Of a stretch of 5,184 nt of DNA, positions 1-5,184 are shown one piece after another. The DNA comes from an uncultured Lachnospiraceae bacterium. GTDB lineage: Bacteria > Bacillota > Clostridia > Lachnospirales > Lachnospiraceae. Made by a program: the position numbers and the translations under genes. Positions within the stretch are counted from its first letter, which is position 1. Each line of letters opens with the position of its first letter. The stretch is taken from assembly GCA_947651335.1 (NCBI GenBank), contig CANSYV010000135.1:1-5184 (forward strand), read 5' to 3'. The notes under the pieces are model-generated. The model saw only the letters and a program-made list of their open reading frames with translations. It searched no databases and was not told the DNA's origin.

Positions 1-39
1 CAGAAACTCCTCGCTGTTCATCTGTCCATATGCTTTCAT
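1..39 (-). CDS. N-terminal fragment of a gene running off the left edge
   Basis: Thirteen codons are visible, reading MKAYGQMNSEEFL, with no stop before the window edge. The ATG at 37-39 is preceded on the minus strand by a strong ribosome binding site, AGGAGG at 45-50, with a 5-nt gap, and by a good promoter at 113-142, so the start is well supported. Too little protein is visible for a firm identification. The beginning resembles, from memory, the N-termini of clostridial class I PLP-dependent aminotransferases that start with MK-Y-x-M and a following S/N-x-E-E-L stretch; this is a weak inference and no function should be assigned from it. The gene is divergent from the methyltransferase gene at 268. 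Confidence 0.65.
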   Translation of the reverse strand, partial: MKAYGQMNSEEFL

Positions 40-44
40 AATAA

Positions 45-50
45 CCTCCT
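45..50 (-). promoter_or_regulatory. Ribosome binding site of the left-edge gene
   Basis: The minus strand reads AGGAGG, a full match to the anti-Shine-Dalgarno core, 5 nt before the ATG at 37-39. It directly follows a small palindrome at 51-64, so the two could interact. Confidence 0.75.
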
Positions 51-64
51 CACAGAAATCTGTG
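51..64 (-). other. Short hairpin beside the ribosome binding site
   Basis: The sequence CACAGAAATCTGTG has perfect 6-bp inverted arms (51-56 and 59-64) around a 2-nt centre. On the minus strand it sits directly upstream of AGGAGG at 45-50, in the predicted 5' leader of the left-edge gene. It could be a small RNA hairpin or a DNA operator. The 2-nt centre is tight for an RNA loop, so the outer base pairs would have to form a shorter stem. Function is unknown. Confidence 0.4.
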
Positions 65-68
65 TCAA

Positions 69-85
69 ATAATCTTTTTGATTAT
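69..85 (-). other. AT-rich hairpin in the 5' leader
   Basis: ATAATC at 69-74 and GATTAT at 80-85 are perfect inverted arms around a 5-nt loop of T on the plus strand (A on the minus). It lies in the same leader as the palindrome at 51-64, about 50 nt upstream of the start codon at its distal end. All but one base pair per arm are A-T, so it would be weak as RNA; it may be chance in AT-rich sequence. Confidence 0.3.
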
Positions 86-112
86 CACGCCTCATCCCGC
101 TCTAATCATCTA

Positions 113-142
113 ATTTTAGTATGCTCTTTTATGCGTTGTCAA
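113..142 (-). promoter_or_regulatory. Sigma-A-type promoter for the left-edge gene
   Basis: On the minus strand, TTGACA (137-142) is a perfect -35 box. It is followed after 18 bp by TAAAAT (113-118), which matches five of six bases of the -10 consensus. Transcription would begin near 106, giving a leader of about 67 nt that contains both small hairpins and the AGGAGG site. Confidence 0.7.
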
Positions 143-196
143 GACTTTGTTTGAATATGTGACAAAATTCTCCCTGCCACAAATCTGTTCCATATC

Positions 197-226
197 TTGT
201 AACCAACGGATTTCCTGTGATATAAT
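197..226 (+). promoter_or_regulatory. Sigma-A-type promoter with extended -10, for the methyltransferase gene
   Basis: TATAAT at 221-226 is a perfect -10 box, preceded by TG at 218-219, which forms an extended -10 element (TGnTATAAT). A partial -35, TTGTAA at 197-202 (four of six), lies 18 bp upstream. Transcription would begin near 233, leaving a leader of about 35 nt before the ATG at 268. Perfect agreement at the -10 makes this a confident call despite the weak -35. Confidence 0.75.
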
Positions 227-267
227 CCTGATAAATAATTTTATAAAAGAAAGGAAGCAAAAAAAGC

Positions 268-1125
268 ATGTGGACTGCAGACGGTTGGAAAGACTATCAG
301 CTACTGGACACTTCTTCCGGTGAAAGACTGGAACGATGGGGGGATTACATCTTAATCCGCCCGGACCCTCAGGTGATCTGGAACACACCCCGCACCCGAA
401 AAGAATGGGAACAGAAAAACGGACATTACCACAGAAGCAGACAGGGGGGCGGACAGTGGGAATTCTTCCACCTTCCCAAACAATGGTCCATTCAATATAA
501 AGACCTGACATTTCATCTAAAACCCTTTCATTTTAAACACACCGGCCTTTTCCCTGAACAGGCTGTGAACTGGGACTGGTTTTCCGAAAAAATCAGGCAT
601 GCCGGACGAAAGATTAAAGTGCTGAACTTATTCGCATACACAGGGGGAGCCACCTTATCCGCCGCAGCAGCCGGAGCCTCAGTCACACATGTGGACGCAT
701 CCAAGGGAATGGTCACCTGGGCAAAAGAAAACGCCGCGGCCTCGGGTTTGAAGGACGCACCCATCCGCTGGCTGGTGGATGACTGTATCAAATTTGTAGA
801 GCGTGAGATCCGCCGGGGCAATCAATACGATGCCATTATTATGGACCCGCCCTCCTACGGCCGGGGGCCAAAAGGAGAAGTCTGGAAACTGGAAGACTCT
901 GTTTTTTCTTTCATCACCCTATGTACCAGGCTCCTTTGCCCCCGCCCATTGTTTTTCCTTATTAACTCCTATACCACCGGACTGGCGCCTGCTGTACTCA
1001 CATATATGCTGTCAACCGCGCTCAAAGACCGGGGCGGGCACGTAACCTCTCAGGAGATCGGCCTGCCGGTATCCTCATCCGGCCTCATCCTTCCATGCGG
1101 TGCCTCCGGACGCTGGGAAGCCTGA
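268..1125 (+). CDS. Class I SAM-dependent methyltransferase, RlmI-related
   Basis: A complete 285-residue protein. The Rossmann-fold methyltransferase half is clear: motif I NLFAYTGGAT (residues 120-129) binds SAM, HVDAS (141-145) is the acidic end of strand 2, VDD (170-172) fits the adenine-binding position, and the catalytic-type motif IV is DPPSYGRGPKGE (193-204). These features match the family that includes the 23S rRNA m5C methyltransferases RlmI/RlmK (Pfam Methyltrans_SAM). The N-terminal about 90 residues (WGDYILIRPDPQ at 24-35) look like a small beta domain rather than the PUA domain of RlmI, and the C-terminus ends in LPCGASGRW, so it appears intact. An rRNA substrate is plausible, but the exact base is not determinable. 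The ATG at 268 follows AAAGGAAG at 250-257 with a 10-nt gap, downstream of the promoter at 197-226. It is monocistronic here and converges on azlD. Confidence 0.9.
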   Translation: MWTADGWKDYQLLDTSSGERLERWGDYILIRPDPQVIWNTPRTRKEWEQKNGHYHRSRQGGGQWEFFHLPKQWSIQYKDLTFHLKPFHFKHTGLFPEQAVNWDWFSEKIRHAGRKIKVLNLFAYTGGATLSAAAAGASVTHVDASKGMVTWAKENAAASGLKDAPIRWLVDDCIKFVEREIRRGNQYDAIIMDPPSYGRGPKGEVWKLEDSVFSFITLCTRLLCPRPLFFLINSYTTGLAPAVLTYMLSTALKDRGGHVTSQEIGLPVSSSGLILPCGASGRWEA

Positions 1126-1135
1126 CAATAGTTTC

Positions 1136-1444
1136 TTACAGTATAAGCCGCTCCACCACAAAGACCACGGCGCAGGAGCAAAGGGATACCGTCAGCAGGC
1201 TTTTTTCCATATAAGATAACAGCAGCGCTGTTCCAAACCCGCACACCGCTGACACAACTGACCCTGTGGAATCCAGAATCGCCGGAAATGTCATGGCAGC
1301 CAGTGTGGCATAGGGGACATAATATAGGAATGATTTGATAAAAGGGCTGGTGATCTCTCTTTTTACCAAAACCAAAGGCAGTGCCCGGATCAAATATGTA
1401 ACGCCAGCCATAACCAATATATAGATGTAAATATTATGTTCCAT
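1136..1444 (-). CDS. azlD: AzlD, small subunit of branched-chain amino acid exporter
   Basis: A 102-residue, almost wholly hydrophobic protein, the usual AzlD length. Four likely membrane segments are at about 6-26, 38-56, 62-78 and 82-100. The conserved TYLIRALPL (16-24) and YVPYATLAAMTFP (42-54) stretches are characteristic of the AzlD family. AzlD works with AzlC in the cytoplasmic membrane as an LIV-E type exporter; homologues are the Bacillus azaleucine-resistance pair AzlCD and E. coli YgaZH, which exports valine. The ATG (1442-1444) overlaps the end of azlC by 11 nt, and its ribosome binding site, GGGGAGG at 1454-1460, lies inside azlC, so the two subunits are probably translationally coupled. 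This is the last gene of the minus-strand cluster, and its stop is 10 nt from the stop of the converging methyltransferase gene. Confidence 0.92.
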   Translation of the reverse strand: MEHNIYIYILVMAGVTYLIRALPLVLVKREITSPFIKSFLYYVPYATLAAMTFPAILDSTGSVVSAVCGFGTALLLSYMEKSLLTVSLCSCAVVFVVERLIL

Positions 1445-2174
1445 GTTCCCTGTCCTCCCCAGCCGGTTCCTTCACCGGAAACAGCCAGGCCGCTGTACCG
1501 GCAACTACCACAGTTACTATAATAATCACAAATCCGGCAGACACCCGTTTCAGCCCTGGTATCACCCCAAACAGCGCACTCAGCACCATGGCCCCCGCTA
1601 CGCAGCCTAAAATCACCTTGTCTGATTTTGCCTGAGGAATGATAATTGCCAAAAACATCCCGTAGATGGCAATTCCCAGCGCATTTACCAGGGAAGCGGG
1701 CATCAGATTCCCCGCCACAGCGCCGCACAGGGTCCCCAGGACCCATCCCGGCGCCGCCACACTGATCAACCCATAAATATATCCAGGCCCAACTTTATCC
1801 TTCTGGCTGGCCGCTACCGCGAAAATCTCATCTGTGATACCATAGGAGATAAAAAACCGATGAAAGAAAGGCGCCTTTCTATCTATTTTCTGCGACAGCG
1901 AAAAAGACATGAGACAGTAGCGCAGATTGATAATCAGCTGTGTCAGTGCCATCTCGTAATAAGCCGCTCCTGCCTGTATCAAAGATACCCCTGCCACCTG
2001 CCCGGCAGAGGTGAGATTGGTCAGTGACAGCAGAACCGCCTGAAGAACAGACAGCCCGCTGGTCACTGCCAGCATGCCAAATGCAAAGGAAACCGCAAAA
2101 TATCCCAGGCAGATGGGTATCCCGTCTTTCATTCCCCGCACAATTATACGTGCATCGTTCTTTTTGTATATCAT
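1434..2174 (-). CDS. azlC: AzlC, large subunit of branched-chain amino acid exporter
   Basis: A 246-residue integral membrane protein of usual AzlC length. Family hallmarks are LTNLTSAGQ (51-59), INLRYCLMS (82-90) and GITDEIFAV (112-120), between hydrophobic segments at roughly 19-38, 42-70, 133-153, 161-181, 187-206 and 212-232. Together with AzlD it should form an LIV-E family exporter of branched-chain amino acids, probably driven by the proton gradient; the particular substrate cannot be read from the sequence. The ATG at 2172-2174 has only a weak upstream purine stretch (AGAGAAAG at 2185-2192), so translation may rely on coupling to the preceding gene, whose stop is 20 nt away. No later in-frame ATG keeps the conserved N-terminus (RGMKDGIPICLGY) intact, which supports this start. 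Confidence 0.93.
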   Translation of the reverse strand: MIYKKNDARIIVRGMKDGIPICLGYFAVSFAFGMLAVTSGLSVLQAVLLSLTNLTSAGQVAGVSLIQAGAAYYEMALTQLIINLRYCLMSFSLSQKIDRKAPFFHRFFISYGITDEIFAVAASQKDKVGPGYIYGLISVAAPGWVLGTLCGAVAGNLMPASLVNALGIAIYGMFLAIIIPQAKSDKVILGCVAGAMVLSALFGVIPGLKRVSAGFVIIIVTVVVAGTAAWLFPVKEPAGEDREHGT

Positions 2175-2194
2175 TTTTTTGCAACTTTCTCTGA

Positions 2195-2695
2195 TCAGCT
2201 CACAACATTCCCCACAATAAGATATGAAAACACATACATAATGATGGTGGCCAGTGCAATCCCCACCAGAATTGCCGCGGAGGATTTCTTAATATCCACA
2301 CCCAGCAAAGAGGCAATCAGCGCCCCTGTCCATGCCCCGGTTCCAGGCAGAGGAATCCCCACGAAAGCCACCAGCCCCCAGAACTCATATTTTCTTATCT
2401 GATCGCTCCTGCCCATGGCCCTTTCCTCAAGCTTCACGATAAACGGCCGGAAAATTTTGATCTCCTTCATCCATTTGAAAATCTGTTTAATAAAAAGAAG
2501 AATAAATGGAATGGGAATAATATTCCCGATAATACAGACAGGAATTGCCTGAACCGGTGAAATTTTCAGCAGACTGGCCGCCAAAAGCCCTCCCCTCAGT
2601 TCCAGTATGGGCAGCATGGAGATCAAAAACACCACTGCCTGTTCTGAAATATAGGGGGAGAGGTGGGTGGTAAACCATTGTACCAGTGATTCCAT
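2195..2695 (-). CDS. COG2426-type small membrane protein ('small multidrug export protein' family)
   Basis: A 166-residue membrane protein. It carries MLPILELRGG (27-36) and FVGIPLPGTGAWTGALIA (111-128), the two signature stretches of the COG2426 / Sm_multidrug_ex family (PF06695). Hydrophobic segments are at about 19-33, 48-70, 105-131 and 140-162, with a charged cytoplasmic-looking stretch KLEERAMGRSDQIRKYE at 88-104. The Pfam name suggests drug export, but direct evidence is thin; the glycine/proline-rich re-entrant-like motifs resemble the DedA/SNARE-associated superfamily, which points rather to lipid or ion transport. The ATG (2693-2695) has a strong site AGGGAGG at 2700-2706 that overlaps the hisC stop codon, so expression is probably coupled to hisC. 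The 9-nt gap puts it firmly in the same transcript. Confidence 0.87.
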   Translation of the reverse strand: MESLVQWFTTHLSPYISEQAVVFLISMLPILELRGGLLAASLLKISPVQAIPVCIIGNIIPIPFILLFIKQIFKWMKEIKIFRPFIVKLEERAMGRSDQIRKYEFWGLVAFVGIPLPGTGAWTGALIASLLGVDIKKSSAAILVGIALATIIMYVFSYLIVGNVVS

Positions 2696-2699
2696 AAAA

Positions 2700-2706
2700 C
2701 CTCCCT
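2700..2706 (-). promoter_or_regulatory. Ribosome binding site overlapping the hisC stop codon
   Basis: The minus strand reads AGGGAGG, 4 nt before the ATG at 2693-2695. It shares bases with the hisC TAG stop at 2705-2707, so ribosomes terminating on hisC would occupy the initiation site of the next gene. This supports translational coupling. Confidence 0.7.
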
Positions 2707-3766
2707 AATCCGCGTCTAAAAACTGTTTCAAAAAGTCAATCAGCGTCTCCATTTCTTCCCGGGTTCCCACTGTAATGCGGAGATATTCCCGAATCCTGTC
2801 CTGGTCAAAATGCCTTACATAAATATGCTTCTCCCGCAGAGCGTGAAACAATTTCAAGGCAGGACAGGATTGGTGTCTTGCAAATATAAAATTTGTACTG
2901 GAGTCTCTGAATACAAATCCCAATGCCCTCAGCTCTCTCTGGGCCCACTCCCTGGTATCCACAATTTTACGCAGAGTTTCCTGGAAATATGTCTCATCCT
3001 TTAAAACTTCCGCGCCCAGGTAAATGGAAGGCAGATTCAGGGTATAAGAATTAAATGAATATTTTACATCATTCAGATACCCAATCAGTGTGGGATTTCC
3101 CAGGGCATACCCAATTCTCATACCCGCCATGGAGCGGGACTTTGAATAAGTGCGGACGATTAACAGGTTGTCATACTCTTTCAGCAGCGGCAGTGCAGAC
3201 ACAGCTCCAAAATCCACATACGCCTCATCCACAATCACAACCACATCCTGATTATGATCCATAATCTCCCTTATCTGCTCCAGTCCCATGGCACATCCTG
3301 TGGGGGCATTTGGGTTTGGAAAAATAATACCCCCGTTCACCCCGAAATAATCGGACGGAACAATGGAAAAGTCCTCTGCCAGCCTGGGCCTCTCATAAGG
3401 AATCTGAAACAAATCTGCCCAGACCGGATAAAAGGAATAGGTAATATCCGGAAACAGTATTGGCGCAGACGAATGAAAAAAAGTTAAAAATGCCATGGCC
3501 AGCACATCATCTGACCCTACCCCTGCAAACACCTGCTCCGGAAGCAGTCCGTGATACGCGGCCAGTGCATCTGTCAGAACTTTTGCAGCAGGGTCCGGAT
3601 AAAGCCGAAGCTGGCCCCAATCCATGTTCCTGCACAGTTCCAGAAGCCTTGGAGAAGGCGGATATGGATTTTCATTGGTATTTAACTTGACCATCCCCTC
3701 CTCCCTGGGCTGTTCACCTGGTATATACGGCTTGACTTTTCTTATATTACTCTCCCACTTTTTCAA
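2705..3766 (-). CDS. hisC: Histidinol-phosphate aminotransferase
   Basis: A 353-residue PLP enzyme (fold type I, class II aminotransferase subfamily), full length for HisC. It should interconvert histidinol phosphate and imidazole-acetol phosphate with glutamate/2-oxoglutarate in histidine synthesis; some relatives also act on aromatic amino acids. Visible hallmarks: KLNTNENPYPPSP (27-39); RLYPDP (54-59) with the Tyr that reaches the neighbouring subunit's cofactor; GVGSDDVL (82-89); PNPNAPTG (150-157); VDEAYVDF (179-186); the Schiff-base lysine K209 in TYSKSRSMAGMRIGYA (206-221) with R217 for the PLP phosphate; and R330 in YLRITVGT for the substrate carboxylate. The residue before PTG is Ala, not the common Asn. 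The start is TTG at 3764-3766, overlapping the upstream TGA by 2 nt; starting at Met25 would remove the family-typical N-terminus (RKVKPYIPGEQP). No other his genes are nearby. Confidence 0.92.
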   Translation of the reverse strand: MKKWESNIRKVKPYIPGEQPREEGMVKLNTNENPYPPSPRLLELCRNMDWGQLRLYPDPAAKVLTDALAAYHGLLPEQVFAGVGSDDVLAMAFLTFFHSSAPILFPDITYSFYPVWADLFQIPYERPRLAEDFSIVPSDYFGVNGGIIFPNPNAPTGCAMGLEQIREIMDHNQDVVVIVDEAYVDFGAVSALPLLKEYDNLLIVRTYSKSRSMAGMRIGYALGNPTLIGYLNDVKYSFNSYTLNLPSIYLGAEVLKDETYFQETLRKIVDTREWAQRELRALGFVFRDSSTNFIFARHQSCPALKLFHALREKHIYVRHFDQDRIREYLRITVGTREEMETLIDFLKQFLDAD

Positions 3767-5184
3767 TTTTCTTCCTCTCCCATGCTGTCCATCTTCTGTA
3801 GAAAAATATCCACCTTATCCCCTGACTTCAATTCCTGCTGGAAAGAACTCTCCCTTCCGTTGACACGCAGCTGTACCACTCCATCGGGTTTTTCCATATC
3901 AATGTCCGAATATTCCAGCAGATCCATCAGAAAATATGGCGAGTTATCTGCTTTTTGCACTAAGAGCAGCGGTTCCCCATTCAGCGTAAACTTATATACT
4001 TGGGATGGCTGCACCCGCTGCTGGGGTTTGGCTTTTTCTGCCTGGTCCGGTTTCGGGGGCTCCCGCCTGGGCGGCTCTTTTGCCACGGCAGGTGCCGCAG
4101 ACACATGATCAGCATAGCTTGGGGAAACAGTTTCTTCTTCCTGCTGTTTTTCCTCCTTCTGCCCGCCTTGTCCGGTGATCACCACATCTCCTGTCTTTAA
4201 GATTGTATCCAGCGGAACCATCCTGCCATTGACAGAAGTTCTGCTCTCATATCCTGGTTCTACCACATCCGCCAATGTTACTTTCGCATCTTCCCCATCT
4301 AATGCAGGTACAAAATGAATCTGATCCCCTGCGTGTACCACATAAGAGACCTTTACATCCGCTCCATTCACCTGCAGTTTTGAGGGTTCCCCGGGAGTTC
4401 CATGATAAACTTTACGTTTACCGTCCAGCTGAATCACCGTGTTCCTTCCCGACCTGGCCAGCAGATCCTGAGAACGGTATCCATTCATCATCAAAATATC
4501 CAGCACAGTCAGACTGCCGCTTCTGAACAGTTTGGAACGCTTTCCATTCAGCATTACATGACAGCTGTCATTGATCATGTTCAATCCTGCTGATACAGCA
4601 ATCCCCAAAGGTGTGGCATATTCCGGATTGTTCAGATCATACTCCTCTGAACACGCATTTGTAGAAAAATTATTTCCCGCAATTGCCACCCGGTTTATAT
4701 CCATTTCCAGGTATTTTGCCACACACTCCCGCATGTCTGCCAGTTTGCTCCCGCCTCCTGCCAGAAATACCGCTGAGGGAGCTCCCCCATTCACCGCCAG
4801 TATCTTCTCCGCAATTTCTTTGCACAACGACTTAAACGCATCGCCGATACAGGAACGGACTTCCTCATTGGACACCGTATGAGGCAGTCCTAAAATATCG
4901 GTAAATTCAATTTCTTCCTTGGATTGAATATCCATTTTCATCTGTTCTGCTGTCTGGAAATCCACCAGATAATTTTTCATAAGGGCTTCTGTAATCTCAT
5001 CCCCCGCAACGGTAGCCATTGTATATCCCACAATGCTTCCGTCTTTGGAGATGGCAATATCAGATGTCCCTGCTCCAATATCAACCAGTGCCAGATTCAG
5101 CAGACGGATATTTACCGGAATCGCCGCATTGATGGCCGCAATAGGCTCCAGAGTAAGACTGGCAACTTCCAGGTCAACTTTGCT
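3763..5184 (-). CDS. FtsA/Hsp70-fold ATPase with C-terminal repeats, N-terminus beyond the window
   Basis: The frame is open from the stop at 3763-3765 to the right edge, giving 473 visible residues; the true start is outside. The visible part begins in the middle of an actin-like ATPase. LALVDIGAGTSDIAI (31-45) is the phosphate-2 motif, VAGDEITEAL (58-67) follows as in FtsA, AVFLAGGGSKLADM (138-151) is the adenosine motif, and ATPLGIAVSAG (190-200) closes the domain. Clostridial proteins of this type are usually labelled FtsA or DnaK-like. After residue 210 come modules with LNG and VNG-x11-GD motifs (VNG at 272, 318 and 441), suggestive of ubiquitin-like beta-grasp folds. A low-complexity E/P/K/Q-rich linker lies between (about 339-393). 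The acidic end MGEEEN lacks the amphipathic membrane helix of FtsA, so a canonical division role is doubtful. Its stop overlaps the hisC start by 2 nt. Confidence 0.88.
   Translation of the reverse strand, partial: SKVDLEVASLTLEPIAAINAAIPVNIRLLNLALVDIGAGTSDIAISKDGSIVGYTMATVAGDEITEALMKNYLVDFQTAEQMKMDIQSKEEIEFTDILGLPHTVSNEEVRSCIGDAFKSLCKEIAEKILAVNGGAPSAVFLAGGGSKLADMRECVAKYLEMDINRVAIAGNNFSTNACSEEYDLNNPEYATPLGIAVSAGLNMINDSCHVMLNGKRSKLFRSGSLTVLDILMMNGYRSQDLLARSGRNTVIQLDGKRKVYHGTPGEPSKLQVNGADVKVSYVVHAGDQIHFVPALDGEDAKVTLADVVEPGYESRTSVNGRMVPLDTILKTGDVVITGQGGQKEEKQQEEETVSPSYADHVSAAPAVAKEPPRREPPKPDQAEKAKPQQRVQPSQVYKFTLNGEPLLLVQKADNSPYFLMDLLEYSDIDMEKPDGVVQLRVNGRESSFQQELKSGDKVDIFLQKMDSMGEEEN
3774..3780 (-). 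promoter_or_regulatory. Ribosome binding site supporting the TTG start of hisC
   Basis: The minus strand reads GGAGAGG, 7 nt before TTG at 3764-3766, inside the end of the upstream ATPase gene. This spacing, and the HisC-like sequence directly after the TTG, decide the start in favour of TTG over the internal ATG at residue 25. Confidence 0.6.

Larger units (their letters stand above)
40..267. other. Divergent intergenic region
   Basis: This 228-bp AT-rich region separates the left-edge gene (minus) from the methyltransferase gene (plus). It contains a promoter for each direction (113-142 minus, 197-226 plus), two small inverted repeats in the minus-strand leader (51-64, 69-85) and a spaced inverted pair TTGTCA (136-141) / TGACAA (160-165) whose first arm overlaps the minus-strand -35 box. 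I see no convincing small gene, tRNA or riboswitch in it. Confidence 0.7.

Noticed and set aside
40..112. Possible riboswitch or T-box in the minus-strand leader
   Set aside because: The leader is only about 67 nt, has no terminator hairpin or T-box-like conserved sequence, and the two hairpins are too small for a known class.
116..511. A 131-residue open frame on the minus strand across the intergenic region and the start of the methyltransferase gene
   Set aside because: It is antisense to a clear gene, covers both promoters, has a cysteine-rich composition with no recognisable motif, and lacks a good ribosome binding site.
1879..2184. A 101-residue minus-strand open frame overlapping azlC in another frame
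   Set aside because: It is a shadow of azlC: the azlC frame carries the family motifs, while this one shows none.
3692..3694. ATG at HisC residue 25 as the start codon
   Set aside because: The 24 residues before it match the usual HisC N-terminus (RKVKPYIPGEQP), and TTG at 3764-3766 has a properly spaced ribosome binding site.
3782..4108. Plus-strand open frames antisense to the ATPase gene (3782-4108, 4275-4526, 4571-4882 and others)
   Set aside because: They are antisense shadows of a well-supported coding frame, with no ribosome binding sites or recognisable domains.
1..5184. Mobile element, CRISPR, tRNA or rRNA
   Set aside because: I found no transposase or integrase motifs, no terminal inverted repeats with target duplications, no regularly spaced repeats and no tRNA-like cloverleaf sequence on either strand.

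Overview
The window looks like chromosomal DNA from an anaerobic Firmicute of class Clostridia, most likely a Lachnospiraceae member. The reasons are moderate base composition, strong AGGAGG-type ribosome binding sites, sigma-A-like promoters, and protein families and wording of motifs typical of that group. This is a judgement from memory of protein families, not a database result. I see no mobile element, CRISPR array, tRNA or rRNA.

Layout. (1) Positions 1-39 hold the first 13 codons of a minus-strand gene that runs off the left edge. (2) Positions 40-267 are a divergent intergenic region with a good promoter in each direction and two small hairpins in the leader of the left gene. (3) Positions 268-1125 (+) encode a class I SAM-dependent methyltransferase related to the RlmI family of rRNA cytosine methyltransferases. 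(4) From the right edge back to 1136, all on the minus strand, lies a tightly packed five-gene cluster in transcription order: a large FtsA/Hsp70-fold ATPase with C-terminal repeats (3763 to beyond 5184), histidinol-phosphate aminotransferase hisC, a COG2426-type small membrane protein, azlC and azlD. Junctions are a 2-nt overlap, then gaps of 9 and 20 nt, then an 11-nt overlap, so one transcript is likely.

How the genes may work together. hisC and azlCD both concern amino acids (histidine synthesis or a related transamination, and branched-chain amino acid efflux). The actin-like ATPase and the COG2426 protein have no obvious metabolic link to them; their inclusion may be simple co-transcription. 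The methyltransferase converges on azlD with only 10 nt between stop codons and no visible terminator.

Most worth a second look is the C-terminal half of the actin-like ATPase, which carries three copies of a VNG-x11-GD motif arranged like tandem beta-grasp-type modules. The true start of that gene is outside the window: its frame is open through the right edge. I did not find a convincing wholly new system.
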